Shown here: positions 30,843-40,159 of the stretch, piece by piece
Layout: the number at the start of each line of letters is the position of its first letter
Position numbering within the stretch: position 1 is the stretch's first letter
DNA from: Picocystis sp. L7
Taxonomy: Eukaryota > Chlorophyta > Picocystophyceae > Picocystales > Picocystaceae
Direction of reading: 5' to 3'
Length of the DNA stretch: 64,000 nucleotides
NCBI GenBank assembly: GCA_020975725.1
Contig: QXJR01000028.1
Location: 62,001 to 126,000 of the forward strand
Notes under the pieces: model-generated
Seen by the model: only the letters and a program-made list of their open reading frames with translations
The model's database searches: none
What the model was told of the DNA's origin: nothing
Position numbers and translations under genes: made by a program

Positions 30843-31160
30843 GCCCCGTTCCACCGGTAGAAAGAAAAAGAACGATAGAATCTCCAGAGGCACTGGGGTA
30901 CGATGGGCTGCAAAAGCTTCCGTACTGGAATTCCAGCACAGGGAGTGATTTACTACGGACTCGTGCAGCACAATGAATGGGTTCTAGCCTTCCAGGCGGA
31001 ATGGACGGACCATGCGACAGATGGATTCGATCGATGCCGATAGCATGGCGGAAATGCATCGTGTCAACATGGATTGCACGGAGCTGTTCAGTAAAAAAAA
31101 CCGCTGGTGCCTTGAGTCAGTATCCACGGTTCGTTATGCTTGTAGATCCCCCTACGGATG
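30843..31160 (+). other. Possible small spliced gene
   Basis: Three partly overlapping plus-strand frames each read like protein: one begins MPRSTGRKKKNDRISRG near 30841, one MGCKSFRTGIPAQG at 30903, and one contains MAEMHRVNMDCTELF near 31052-31160. They are in different phases, so a gene would need introns I cannot place. It could equally be leader sequence. No family recognised. Confidence 0.2.
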
Positions 31161-31403
31161 AGTGCGCTGAGGGAAAAGGAAACATAGCCAAAACTTGGAT
31201 TTGCTGCCTTGTTTATTGATGGAAAAAGCCTCTGCGAAAGCAAACAGATACTCGATGCAGCATTTCGTATCTCGGTCGACCCACACACGGCCTGGATTCT
31301 AGCTGCTCTTTACATGAGCACTTCCTATCCGGAAGGGGAGCAGTATGGACGACTTGGTTTGTGAGAACTAGCAGGTGGGACCCCACTCCTCGCCAGATAG
31401 AGC

Positions 31404-32831
31404 TCACTGTGATGATTTTTGGTGCAGTGCCCCTGAAATCATCTCTGCCCAGCTTTTTCGTACCGGCCTGCCCTGCCTGGAACCCTTGTGCAGTGGATCT
31501 CTCTTTGGCTTGGGAACATAGGTCACGGAAGGAGAGGGGGAGGCGACGTTCTGAGGAATGATCTCTTCTTCATCTCTGACTGACACCAGGCCGTCTTCAA
31601 CATCATCTTCCTCTAGTTTCCGAGGGGTTACAATACCTGTGCTTTCGTCTTCGTCATCTGGACTGGCTCGTTGCACGTTTTGCTCGGCCAACGATTGTAG
31701 TGCATTCATGAGACCCTGCGCTTGCTTCATAAGCGTGGGAGTTTCGTATTGCTTCAAGTAGCGGATTGAGATAATGAAAGCAAGTGTCCCAAGTAGTGCA
31801 TTGATTGCCACTCCTACCCCTATTGCCGCTGCTAGGCTAAGGTTTCCACTCGTGAACAGGAAAATGCAGATTGCTGCATCAGCCCCCAAAATAGCAGTCA
31901 CGAACATGATTTTTCCACACCCTATGCAAAACATTCTCAATCCAACATCGGATGCCAGTTCCCAAAGCAATTTTGTGTTAGATTTGCCTTCTGGAGCCTT
32001 GCCATACACCTCTGCATCACTCATGACTTGTTCTGGGTTTTCAAGGTTCACCTCAGCCAAGGCAGGCGTGTCGTTCTCTTGAACCCGAAGATGCTTGTGG
32101 CTTGTGCTACCTGCAAGAGCAGTGGTGATGTGTCCAACGCCGCTACCCTGCGCCCTTTCCTGCTCTTTTTTGGCACCCTCGTTAGGTGTGGTTGCGCCAG
32201 GATCTGCGATCATTGTACTTTCCTTCGGTATTGTGGTAGAAATGACCATTTCAACAGCCAATGAAACTATCTTATAGATAGTCGAGGTGACAACGAATCG
32301 AAATTGGCCGACGTTCAAGAACTCCCATTCCGCTGGGATATCTTGCATTGCCTTTCCCATCGCCTCCGCCAACGTGCAGTGCAAAGAAAAAACACCCTCC
32401 CTGTCGGATATACCTGCTGTTGTTTCGGTGAGATGCTTGATGGCAAAGAATATTATCCTGGATAGCCCCCACATGTCTTGGACGAGTGTATCTTTTCTCA
32501 CTCCTTGTTCCCCTCGGAGTAGTTGGTACCCGATTTCGACCTTCTCGTCCTCGGAAGCGTCTGCAAGGAGCAGGATCATCCCATTCGCCACCTTGTGCGG
32601 TATTCGCTTGTCTTCCTCTAGCTCCTCTCCTTCCGCAAGTTCCTGTGCGACGTTCCAGAGTGCAGCGCCATCCACATCTAGCTGCAGCTCAGCCAGGCCT
32701 TCCATCAACTCCTGTGCAGTGTACTTTTCCTTCGTTCCCATGACTTCCCATGCGTCTTGTATCTTCGCTCCCGAGCTGCTCGGTAGCTCCTCCAGCAGGG
32801 TCAGGAGGCGCATGCCTTTGGAATCGGCCAT
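31404..32831 (-). CDS. Unknown protein with central membrane segments
   Basis: 475 residues. The N-terminal 160 residues are helical, acidic and Leu-rich (LLTLLEELPSSSGAKI; AQELMEGLAELQLDVDG). A Thr/Ser-rich linker follows. Two or three adjacent hydrophobic helices lie at about 290-365 (FVTAILGADAAICIFLF; LAAAIGVGVAINALLGTLAF). The C-terminus is polar with basic KPKRDPLHKGSRQGR. I do not recognise a family. No clear signal or transit peptide. An AATAAA on the minus strand lies 187 bp downstream. Confidence 0.75.
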   Translation of the reverse strand: MADSKGMRLLTLLEELPSSSGAKIQDAWEVMGTKEKYTAQELMEGLAELQLDVDGAALWNVAQELAEGEELEEDKRIPHKVANGMILLLADASEDEKVEIGYQLLRGEQGVRKDTLVQDMWGLSRIIFFAIKHLTETTAGISDREGVFSLHCTLAEAMGKAMQDIPAEWEFLNVGQFRFVVTSTIYKIVSLAVEMVISTTIPKESTMIADPGATTPNEGAKKEQERAQGSGVGHITTALAGSTSHKHLRVQENDTPALAEVNLENPEQVMSDAEVYGKAPEGKSNTKLLWELASDVGLRMFCIGCGKIMFVTAILGADAAICIFLFTSGNLSLAAAIGVGVAINALLGTLAFIISIRYLKQYETPTLMKQAQGLMNALQSLAEQNVQRASPDDEDESTGIVTPRKLEEDDVEDGLVSVRDEEEIIPQNVASPSPSVTYVPKPKRDPLHKGSRQGRPVRKSWAEMISGALHQKSSQ

Positions 32832-33198
32832 GATCGCAGCGCTTGGAAGTCCTGCCGTGGGCGGTGGTGCAAGAGTGGATGGGATTCGAACCCACCAGGA
32901 ATGTTAAAATGAGGAGTTCCATCGAGTCTCAGTTGTGTCTGACCCTACAATCGAGCCTTGGGGGGGGATACGAACTCGGACATCCTGGGGTCGTCGACAG
33001 GTATGTGTGGTATGGCATCGCGTGTGGGTCAGAAACGGTGCATGCATATTGATTTGGGGTTTGGAAGCGTCGCTGCAGAAGAATGCAAGGATTAGACAGG
33101 AGGCGAAACAGACGTATGCCGCGGCATAGCACGAGATCTTTGCGACTATCAACTTGGCCAAGTCTTGTGATGCACATTGGCTAATTTATTTACTGTTC
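32832..33198. other. Intergenic between unknown membrane protein and FtsH-like genes
   Basis: 367 bp. It contains a 20-bp near-palindrome (32876-32895) that looks like a tRNA T-arm on the minus strand, but no tRNA can be folded around it. The FtsH poly(A) signal is at its right edge. Confidence 0.5.
33185..33190 (-). terminator. AATAAA poly(A) signal, FtsH-like gene
   Basis: AATAAA on the minus strand within 15 bp of the stop codon. Confidence 0.5.
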
Positions 33199-36100
33199 TC
33201 AAAGGTTGCCTGAAGTGAGAAACTTCTTCATTAGTGAAGGAGGTTCTGCTTTGAGCAGCATGCCATCAAGAACTTCTCCACCAATGACTTCCTCCTGAAG
33301 AAGCCGACTGGCAATGTCATCCATCAACGCTCTGTTTTTGGACAATGTCTGAATGGCCACCTCCTCGGCAGACATAAGGATTGAGTCTACTGCCTTATCC
33401 GCCTTTTGGCTGATGAGCTCGCCGTAATTGCGCCGGGAATTTCCGCCTCCTAGATACCGAGAACCAGCCACGTCAAGCGCACGGGGACCAACACCAGGGT
33501 CCATGCCCAGTGACATGATCATGCTCTCTGCAATATTGGTAGCGCGTTGGAGGTCATCAGAAGCTCCAGATGTCAACCTTCCAAAGATGACCCTCTCGGC
33601 AGAACGCCCGCCCAGTAAAACAGCAATATCTGCACGAAGGTCGACCTCTCCCAGCAAATTTCTATCCTCCTCGGGAAGCGAAAGCGTGTACCCAAGCGCA
33701 GCATCGCCGCGTGGAATGATGCTGATTTTGGCCACACCAGAAGGCGACTTGCTTTCCTCCCTCTCATCCGCAGACTTGGCCAGAAGATCGCCCATGGCAA
33801 TTGCATCCAGCTCTGCGATCACTTTTGCCGTGCACGCCCGCACGAGTGCATGGCCAACTTCATGAAAGGCCACTACCATCCTCTCTTTCTTATTCACTAA
33901 ATACGAAGGGCGCTCAATCCCAGCAGCTTGCCTCTCAAAAGCTTCTTCGAGCTGATCGTTGCCCACAGCTGCTTCTCCTTCTCTAGCTGCAAGTAACGCT
34001 GCATCATTCAAAAGCCCAGCAAGGGATGCCCCGGTGAAGCCAGCAGCTTGCGTAGCAATCTTCGAAAGTTCGACTTCCCCAGCAAAACGTATACCGCCCC
34101 CTCGCGCATGCACTCCTAGGATCTCCAGGCGCCCCCGGCGGTCTGGAGGAGGGACAGCCACTGTCCGATCGAACCTTCCCGGCCTCCGCAACGCCGGGTC
34201 TAAAGATTCGGGCCGGTTCGTGGCCCCAATCACAATTACCGGTGGGGCTCCTTTACCGCCACTGGCAAACCCATCCATTTCAGACAGCAGCTGGTTCATG
34301 AGCTGGGAATCCGATCGTTCGTTTCCACCACTCATGACCCGCCTTGGACCTACGGCGTCTATCTCATCAATGAAGACAATGCATGGGGCTGCTGCTCTTG
34401 CTTTCTTGAACAACTGCCTTACACGAGCAGCACCCCTACCCACGAAGACTTCCTCAAACTCAGAACCTGCAGCTGCGAAAAAAGGTACCCCCGCCTCACC
34501 AGCTACCGCGCGTGCAAGGAGTGTCTTCCCTGTGCCAGGTGGACCAGTGAGCAACACTCCTCTTGGTGCTCTGGCGCCCAGTATTTCGTATTTTTCAGGC
34601 TCTCGAAGAAAGTCGACAACCTCTTGAAGCTCTGCCTTGGCTTCATCGCAACCTGCTACTTCTGCAAAGTTTTGGTTGTCTCCACTGTTGCCGATTGAAA
34701 CTGCATCTGAGCTACTAGTCTTTCCACCGGCCATTTCTCTCAACTGAAGCACTAGGAGGAGTAGGAGGAGGCCGTAGAAGGCAATTTGCAGGACATCAGC
34801 AAGTCCCATCCTGTTCCCTCTGCCATTATGCATCGTGTTTTCAACCGACACATGAACGTTAGCAGCCTCCATTTCTCGTAGTAAGTTCTGAGAAAGTGGT
34901 GCAGGTGGAAGTACTGTGTAGAAACGCATCAGCGACCACTTCCTGACTATACTCTGGATGGCGTCCTCGCTTGAAACCTCGCCAAGAGTGCCTGCTTCCA
35001 CAGAGAGCGGCTTCGACCGTCCAGTAGCGTCTTTTTCCCACACGGGAAAGCCGCCATTTGTAGTTTGCGCGTCAGGGCTGAGATAGATGGACTTGAGCAT
35101 GCAGGCATTCGGAGGGCTCTGCTCGAACCTTGCATTTGGAGAAGAGACCAACCTGCTAGGCAACCAGAGAGACACACTGAGCCTGCCGCCTTTCGAGAAC
35201 TGCACAGAGGAAACGGCACCTCCTTTAATGAGAGAAAGCAAGGTAGAGTAGTGGATTTCCAGAGGTTTCACCTCAGCAGCAGCAGGTGTGGTCGTCGTGG
35301 CACTTGTTTCCATGAGCGGTTGGTTCCTGCTCTCTGGCATGTACACAGCCACTGGTTTTTGGGCCGTTGAGGATGGAGGAGTGGCGTGCTTTGCTCTCAT
35401 GCCCGGCAGAAAGAAGGGCAAGTAGAGCGGGGCAAACAGGAGCAGAGTGACCACCATACCCCATACCTTGTGCATCCACGTTTTCTTCTTCTTCTTGTCC
35501 TGGGGCAGCAGCATGCCTGCTCGGCTTGCTCGGGTCAGCTCGTATCCTTGCACGGCACATAGCGCTGCCCAGAGGAGCGTTTGGAAAGGTCTCTTGAGGC
35601 TGGGGTCTGGTAGCCTCAGCATCATCAGGTGTGCCGCTAGGAACCCAATGGTGGCCGTGCCCAGTACAATGGCGAAGAGTCTGGGATTGCCTTCCTGTCC
35701 CACGAGCATGGCCGCTGGCAGGTTGGATGGATACCCCACTGGTTCGTTTTGCTCTGGCAGCCTGATTCTTATGGTCTCTCGCATCCCGGCTGCGTTCCCG
35801 GACGTGCTCTTCTTTTCGGTTCCCACGGGTACGTGTATGGTCCCTGGGGAGAAGAATTCCATGATGCGTTGGGCCACCTGCTGCGCCTCTTCTTGTCCCC
35901 CTTCCAGCAGCACTTCCATGGCCATGAGGGTGGTGGGTTTCCCATTCCCTGGTGCCAAGTCTCTTTCGTTCTTCATCTTGCCATCCTTGGCGCGTCTCCC
36001 TGCCTCTCGGTCTGCCCTCCTCAGCATGGCCAGTCTCCCTCCACCGAGCAGCAAGGCCACGGGTGCTCTCCCTGTCCCGTCGGATGCGTCCTCGTCCTCT

Positions 36101-36597
36101 TCTTCGTCTTGTGTGCGTGGTCTGGTGGCGGTGGCTTTGACGGCGTTCTTCGGCTTGCCTCTTCCCATGGAGGAGGCAGCATCCCAGGCCATCGTGGCGG
36201 CTGCTGCGGCCACGCCTCCCATTTCGAGTGCGTCTTTCCAACCACGCTTGTTCCTTCCTCTCCTGCTTTCGTTCAGGTCATTTCCACCACGTGCAGATTG
36301 CAGGTAGGCCACACGCACGCCCGCCTTTCCTTTCAGCCTCAGCGACTTCTCCAAGGCTTGCCTCACGGCCGCTCTCGCTTCGAGCGAGAAGGTTTCCACG
36401 GACGCGTCTTCGGCCACCACGGCGAATCGAAACAGCACGTCTTCATCGCCCGTTTCCTCTCCTTTCACGGGTCCGATGCGTCCGATCGCTCGGTTCGCCT
36501 TCCTTTGCTTCCACCTCCCTCTCTGACACTCGTTCCCGTGCCCACGTACGCGCGTCTTGGCACACGAGAGCGTTGGCTTGACCTTGCACGTGTCCAT
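33199..36597 (-). CDS. FtsH-type AAA+ metalloprotease with long N-terminal extension
   Basis: 1,132 residues from the ATG at 36597. The extension of about 620 residues contains an acidic/basic low-complexity part and hydrophobic segments (LFAIVLGTATIGFLAAHL; VWGMVVTLLLFAPLYLPFF; LADVLQIAFYGLLLLLLVLQL). The AAA domain follows with Walker A GPPGTGKT (about 683), Walker B CIVFIDEIDAVG (about 737) and SRH region ATNRPESLDPALRRPGRFDR. The M41 peptidase has the zinc site HEVGH (about 910; HEAGH is usual) and the distal SGASDDL. All catalytic elements are present, so it should be active, unlike the FtsHi group. Size and plastid/cyanobacterial style suggest a plastid-membrane FtsH of the FtsH7/9/12 kind; the exact class is inference. 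The frame is open 147 codons further upstream. Confidence 0.9.
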   Translation of the reverse strand: MDTCKVKPTLSCAKTRVRGHGNECQRGRWKQRKANRAIGRIGPVKGEETGDEDVLFRFAVVAEDASVETFSLEARAAVRQALEKSLRLKGKAGVRVAYLQSARGGNDLNESRRGRNKRGWKDALEMGGVAAAAATMAWDAASSMGRGKPKNAVKATATRPRTQDEEEDEDASDGTGRAPVALLLGGGRLAMLRRADREAGRRAKDGKMKNERDLAPGNGKPTTLMAMEVLLEGGQEEAQQVAQRIMEFFSPGTIHVPVGTEKKSTSGNAAGMRETIRIRLPEQNEPVGYPSNLPAAMLVGQEGNPRLFAIVLGTATIGFLAAHLMMLRLPDPSLKRPFQTLLWAALCAVQGYELTRASRAGMLLPQDKKKKKTWMHKVWGMVVTLLLFAPLYLPFFLPGMRAKHATPPSSTAQKPVAVYMPESRNQPLMETSATTTTPAAAEVKPLEIHYSTLLSLIKGGAVSSVQFSKGGRLSVSLWLPSRLVSSPNARFEQSPPNACMLKSIYLSPDAQTTNGGFPVWEKDATGRSKPLSVEAGTLGEVSSEDAIQSIVRKWSLMRFYTVLPPAPLSQNLLREMEAANVHVSVENTMHNGRGNRMGLADVLQIAFYGLLLLLLVLQLREMAGGKTSSSDAVSIGNSGDNQNFAEVAGCDEAKAELQEVVDFLREPEKYEILGARAPRGVLLTGPPGTGKTLLARAVAGEAGVPFFAAAGSEFEEVFVGRGAARVRQLFKKARAAAPCIVFIDEIDAVGPRRVMSGGNERSDSQLMNQLLSEMDGFASGGKGAPPVIVIGATNRPESLDPALRRPGRFDRTVAVPPPDRRGRLEILGVHARGGGIRFAGEVELSKIATQAAGFTGASLAGLLNDAALLAAREGEAAVGNDQLEEAFERQAAGIERPSYLVNKKERMVVAFHEVGHALVRACTAKVIAELDAIAMGDLLAKSADEREESKSPSGVAKISIIPRGDAALGYTLSLPEEDRNLLGEVDLRADIAVLLGGRSAERVIFGRLTSGASDDLQRATNIAESMIMSLGMDPGVGPRALDVAGSRYLGGGNSRRNYGELISQKADKAVDSILMSAEEVAIQTLSKNRALMDDIASRLLQEEVIGGEVLDGMLLKAEPPSLMKKFLTSGNL

Positions 36598-37803
36598 CCT
36601 TCCTCCCGCGCACGTCGGTTTCGATCCTTTCCTTTCGGCCTTGGGTTCCGAAGGCGTCCTTCTCCAACCTTCGGCGGATCCTTCCCACCTCGATCGGACA
36701 CCCTGGTTCCCCTCCTGTTCGCGTCCAAGTGCGCACGAACGCGCGGTGCTGTGCGGAATCGGGATGGAACCGATGGAAAGTATGGCCCAGGCCATCGACG
36801 TCCCCCTTCCCCTCCCTCCCTTCCGCCCCTGTACCAACCGGATCGAACCCCACCCCCAAAGGGGGGGGATCCCCGAAGGACGAAGTGGGGGGAGGAGCGG
36901 ACGAGCCAAGCCCAAGGGGATCGAGATGGCGGGGATGCCTTGGACAATGGGCCTCGGCCATGCCAGACACGACGAAGGTCCGGTTTGGAAGCGAAGTGCA
37001 TAACAAGAGGGGTCGGGAGGGGTCCGTGGGGATCTCACGTGCGATGGGCCGGCGAGGCGTACTCGGCCAATTCACGCCGTTGGCGCCGCAAGTGGGATTG
37101 CTTCCAAGGCACGCGCGTGCCGCAGATGCTTGTGGGGCTCGCTTGGACGATGCCGCCGTGGTGCTCGGAGACGGACGGTGCGAGGCGTCACGGACCCCAA
37201 CAGGCAAGCACCTCGACCGCGGTCCACCGCGCCTGCCTCGAAACGCGGGTTTTAGCAAGCATCTCCCCTACCGCGCGCGGCAATGGGAACCAGACCAATG
37301 TCGAAGAAACGGAAGGAGCGGATGCGTCGACGAGAGAAACGCACGCCTTGGATCGGCTTGACCGGCGTTCCCTTGCGCATGGAAACGTGGGGTCCAAGCA
37401 GGTCCCCAAGAAACCGCCTCGTTTTCCAAAGTCGCGAGAGTGGCCCCGCACGAGTTCGATGCCGAGGATGCATCTCCTTCATGGGGGAACTCCTACCATC
37501 GGAAGAAGCATGCAAAATCATGCCCAACGAGACCAAGCCCGTGTGGATAGGACCGCGAGGCGGCACGTGATCGCCTCTCCGACCCACCCGACCGCAAACC
37601 GGCACGGGGCTGGTGGAAGGGGGGGTCCGACCCCACCCCCCCCCTTTCGGTTCAACCCCGTTGGTGCGACCCAATGGAACCCGTGTCCTCGACCGGTCGT
37701 GCCCGGAACCGAAACGGGGAGTCCAGTCGTCCCCCCCATTCCCGAGGGCGAAGGGGACAGCAGGGAGAAGGGGGGAGGAAAGGGAGGAGACCGTCGCGTC
37801 AGG
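36598..37803. other. Divergent intergenic region with S-like repeat
   Basis: 1.2 kb between the FtsH-like and UPF0126 start codons. 37205-37590 is similar to the spacer of the transposon array. G- and C-runs lie near 36855 and 37620-37650. The UPF0126 frame stays open leftward through this region and into the FtsH-like coding region, but this is a chance GC-rich frame. Confidence 0.5.
37205..37590 (+). repeat. Dispersed sequence related to array spacer S
   Basis: Aligns by eye with the minus strand of spacer S (9627 down to 9241) with many substitutions and small indels. Shared blocks include AAAGTCGCGAGAGTG, CCGCACGAGTTCGATG, AAAATCATGC and CGAGGCGGCACGTGA. No single coding frame is conserved over the whole match. 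Confidence 0.75.
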
Positions 37804-38559
37804 ATGGTGCATGCCGCGGCGTGCGGAGGAAAGGGACGCACGATCGAGCGAATGGACCGTCGAAGGTGCAGGTGGCAGGGAGAAAGGAGGAAGAAGAAGA
37901 AGGGGAGGAACCAAGCAGGGAACCTGATCGGAGGGATCGGACCCGTGCTCCACGCCAGCTCCGTCCTGCAGCAACTCGATTACTTCGGTACCGCAGCCTT
38001 CGCACTCGCAGGAACCGTGCAAGCCATGGACAAAGGGTTCGACGTCGTAGGATGCCTCGCCATCGCAACCGTCACCGCAGTGGGAGGAGGCACCGTTCGC
38101 GATCTGCTCCTCGGAAACACACCGGTGTTCTGGATCCGACACCAAGAATACCTCGTCCTTGCGCTCGTCACCTCCGCAGTGACGAGGATCGTCTACTGGA
38201 TGTTCCCGTCCATCAGACCCGCCAAGAAAACGAACGTGCTCCTGGATTCCGTCGGACTCGGAACGTTCGCGGTCATTGGAACCCAAGTCGCCTTGAAAAC
38301 ACACAACTCCGCACTCGTGGCCGTCCTGAGCGGACTCATGACCGCCACTTTCGGTGGATGCATTCGGGACGTCATCCTCAATCGGTACCCACTGCTCTTT
38401 ACCAAAGAATTGTATGGAGCTTCTGCCGTCGCTGGATCCACAGCATACCTGCTGGCTCTCGCCCATCTCTCCTCCTACCGTGCATTCATGATTGGCGTCC
38501 TGTGTACTGTCCTCGTTCGAAACATCTCCGTCTCGTTCAATTGGAATGGGCCCTTGTAG
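37804..38559 (+). CDS. UPF0126 (YicG/YadS-type) membrane protein
   Basis: 251 residues from the ATG of MVHAAACGG. After a basic 45-residue N-terminus (RRKKKKGR), two homologous UPF0126 modules give about seven transmembrane helices. Module 1 carries LDYFGTAAFALAGTVQAMDKG and GGGTVRDLLLG; module 2 carries LDSVGLGTFAVIGTQ and GGCIRDVILNR. The paired GG-RD motifs are diagnostic. Bacterial homologues are proposed glycine transporters with a fold like trimeric intracellular cation channels; the substrate here is unknown. The basic start could be an organelle-targeting peptide. Confidence 0.9.
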   Translation: MVHAAACGGKGRTIERMDRRRCRWQGERRKKKKGRNQAGNLIGGIGPVLHASSVLQQLDYFGTAAFALAGTVQAMDKGFDVVGCLAIATVTAVGGGTVRDLLLGNTPVFWIRHQEYLVLALVTSAVTRIVYWMFPSIRPAKKTNVLLDSVGLGTFAVIGTQVALKTHNSALVAVLSGLMTATFGGCIRDVILNRYPLLFTKELYGASAVAGSTAYLLALAHLSSYRAFMIGVLCTVLVRNISVSFNWNGPL

Positions 38560-38622
38560 AAGTGAAAAGAACAATGTAGATTGGAGATGGCCATGCTTGG
38601 CTTGCATTTTTGACTGTGTAAA

Positions 38623-38628
38623 AATAAA
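38623..38628 (+). terminator. AATAAA poly(A) signal, UPF0126 gene
   Basis: AATAAA 64 bp after the stop codon and 11 bp before the end of the convergent RRM gene. The two 3' UTRs must overlap. Confidence 0.55.
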
Positions 38629-38638
38629 ACGATCAAGG

Positions 38639-39658
38639 TCACGTGAACTTGTCCAACTTAACCCCTAGTACACGTCCTTCCAATGTTGCCTCGTCCATTC
38701 CCTCAATGGCCCTCTGAGCGTCTTCACCCTTGTCGAAGAGTACCGTGCCGTAGCCTTTGGACCTTCCATTTCTATCCATTACAATGTCTGCGCGCAGCAC
38801 CTTGCCTTGTGCTGAGAAGAGGTCTTTGAGGTCCTGCCAAGTGTAAGAAAAAGGCAACCCGTGGACAACTACTTGCCTGCCTGCTGTTCCCTTGTTCCCC
38901 TGCCCGGTTTCTTTGACTGACTTATCTTCACGATCTTCCCGCACGAGGATTTGCCGTCCTTTGAGCTCGGTGTTGCTGAGCGTGCTGATGGCCCTTAGGG
39001 CTTCCTGTGGACTTTCAAATTCTACAATGCCACAACCTTTGGATCTTTCCCCAACCATAAGTATATCTGTATGGACGACCTTTCCTGCCGGCTTGAAGTG
39101 GTCTTTGAGCTCTTGCCAAGTAGTGTCCCAGGTGAGGTTGGAAACGAACAACCTCCTGCCGATGGCTGCCACATGCTCTCCGGCGGGAGGCGCGTTCCGG
39201 CTCTTTTTACTAGCGCGTGCGTCCATCCCTTCGTCTTTTCCTTTTCCAAGGGCTTCTTTCAGGTCTCGATCTTCCCGATCCTCCCGCACGAAGATGGCTC
39301 TGCCATCCAGTTCGGTCTCGTTCAGTTTCAATATGGCGGCGGCGGCATCTTCGGGAGTTTCGAACTCCACGATGCCGCATCCTTTGGAGCGATCTCCGGG
39401 ACCCCGGATGACGTCAGTGTGAACCACGTTCCCGACTCTCTTGAAGTAGTCCTTGAGGTCTTGCCACGTGGTGCGGTAGGAAAGGTTCCCTACATACACG
39501 CGCCTGGCCACGAGCACCGAGGTCTCCTCTCCTTTTCGTTTCTTGCCTGCGTCGGATCCCTCGCGAGGCGCCTTCGGCGTCTTCTTTCGCATCTTCACCA
39601 GATCGTCGAGCGACATGTCCAGCTTCTTCTGGACGTCCATCGCTTCCGGCGCTTCCAT
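38639..39658 (-). CDS. Triple-RRM RNA-binding protein with UAP56-binding-like motif
   Basis: 339 residues. The N-terminus (KKLDMSLDDLVKMRKK) resembles the UAP56-binding motif of ALY/REF and related mRNA-export adaptors. Three RRMs follow: RRM1 with RVYVGNLSYRTTWQDL and KGCGIVEFE, RRM2 with RLFVSNLTWDTTWQEL and KGCGIVEFE, and RRM3 with QVVVHGLPFSYTWQDL and KGYGTVLFD. RNP1 and RNP2 are intact in each. The layout resembles yeast Gbp2/Hrb1 and plant relatives, which couple splicing surveillance to export. Nuclear. The start at MEAPEAMDVQKK was chosen because it begins just before the motif. Confidence 0.9.
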   Translation of the reverse strand: MEAPEAMDVQKKLDMSLDDLVKMRKKTPKAPREGSDAGKKRKGEETSVLVARRVYVGNLSYRTTWQDLKDYFKRVGNVVHTDVIRGPGDRSKGCGIVEFETPEDAAAAILKLNETELDGRAIFVREDREDRDLKEALGKGKDEGMDARASKKSRNAPPAGEHVAAIGRRLFVSNLTWDTTWQELKDHFKPAGKVVHTDILMVGERSKGCGIVEFESPQEALRAISTLSNTELKGRQILVREDREDKSVKETGQGNKGTAGRQVVVHGLPFSYTWQDLKDLFSAQGKVLRADIVMDRNGRSKGYGTVLFDKGEDAQRAIEGMDEATLEGRVLGVKLDKFT

Positions 39659-40140
39659 CCTTCCTTCAACGGTCGTTCGCGACACGTCCGACAACGTCGA
39701 TCCCCACCGACTGCCCTTTCGACTTCCCAATGCCCCTATCACGACCTCCCTTTCCTACTCCCTTTCCAAGGAACTCGATCCAGACCGTGGTCGGAACCAG
39801 AACGGAAAGGGTTGGCGGTTGGGGGAAGCAATCGTACGTGTCCGATGTCGGAGCACCACGTGCTTTGTAAGTAGGAATGGGAAGGAAACCCGATCGATGC
39901 ATGCGAATCCTAGTCGAGCACACATGCATCGAGCGAATGATGGACACGTTGTGGATCCGAACTTGGATTCGTGTCGGTGGATGCCCCATACGGTGAAGGG
40001 GATACGGCTCGAACCATCCGTTGCACATGCCGCGCACGAAAAGGATGTCTGCGCATTCCAAAGAAGGAGAGAGTTTGTTACAAGGGACAAAAAACGTCAT
40101 GGAGACTTGCTCGCGTGTACGATTCTGACGATGAAGATCC

Positions 40141-40159
40141 TGCACGATTTTATCGTGCA
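40141..40159. repeat. Perfect 8-bp hairpin
   Basis: TGCACGAT, a 3-base loop, then ATCGTGCA. Not followed by a T-run. Function unknown. Confidence 0.6.

Larger units (their letters stand above)
29387..31403. other. Largely non-coding 2-kb region
   Basis: Lies between the Myb gene start and the 3' end of the unknown membrane-protein gene. It contains the two arms of a 140-bp inverted repeat, long C or G runs (near 29878, 30490 and 30605), and a possible small plus-strand gene at 30843-31160. Nothing else supportable. Confidence 0.5.

Noticed and set aside
32866-32905. tRNA-like T-arm (GGTTCGAATCC on the minus strand), considered also as half of a permuted tRNA
   Set aside because: No 5' half that pairs with the acceptor strand exists on either side, and no D-arm or anticodon arm can be folded; the 20-bp near-palindrome explains the resemblance.
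35749-37803. Very long N-terminal extension of the UPF0126 frame
   Set aside because: It overlaps the opposite-strand FtsH-like coding region and has no coherent protein character; the ATG at 37804 is sufficient.
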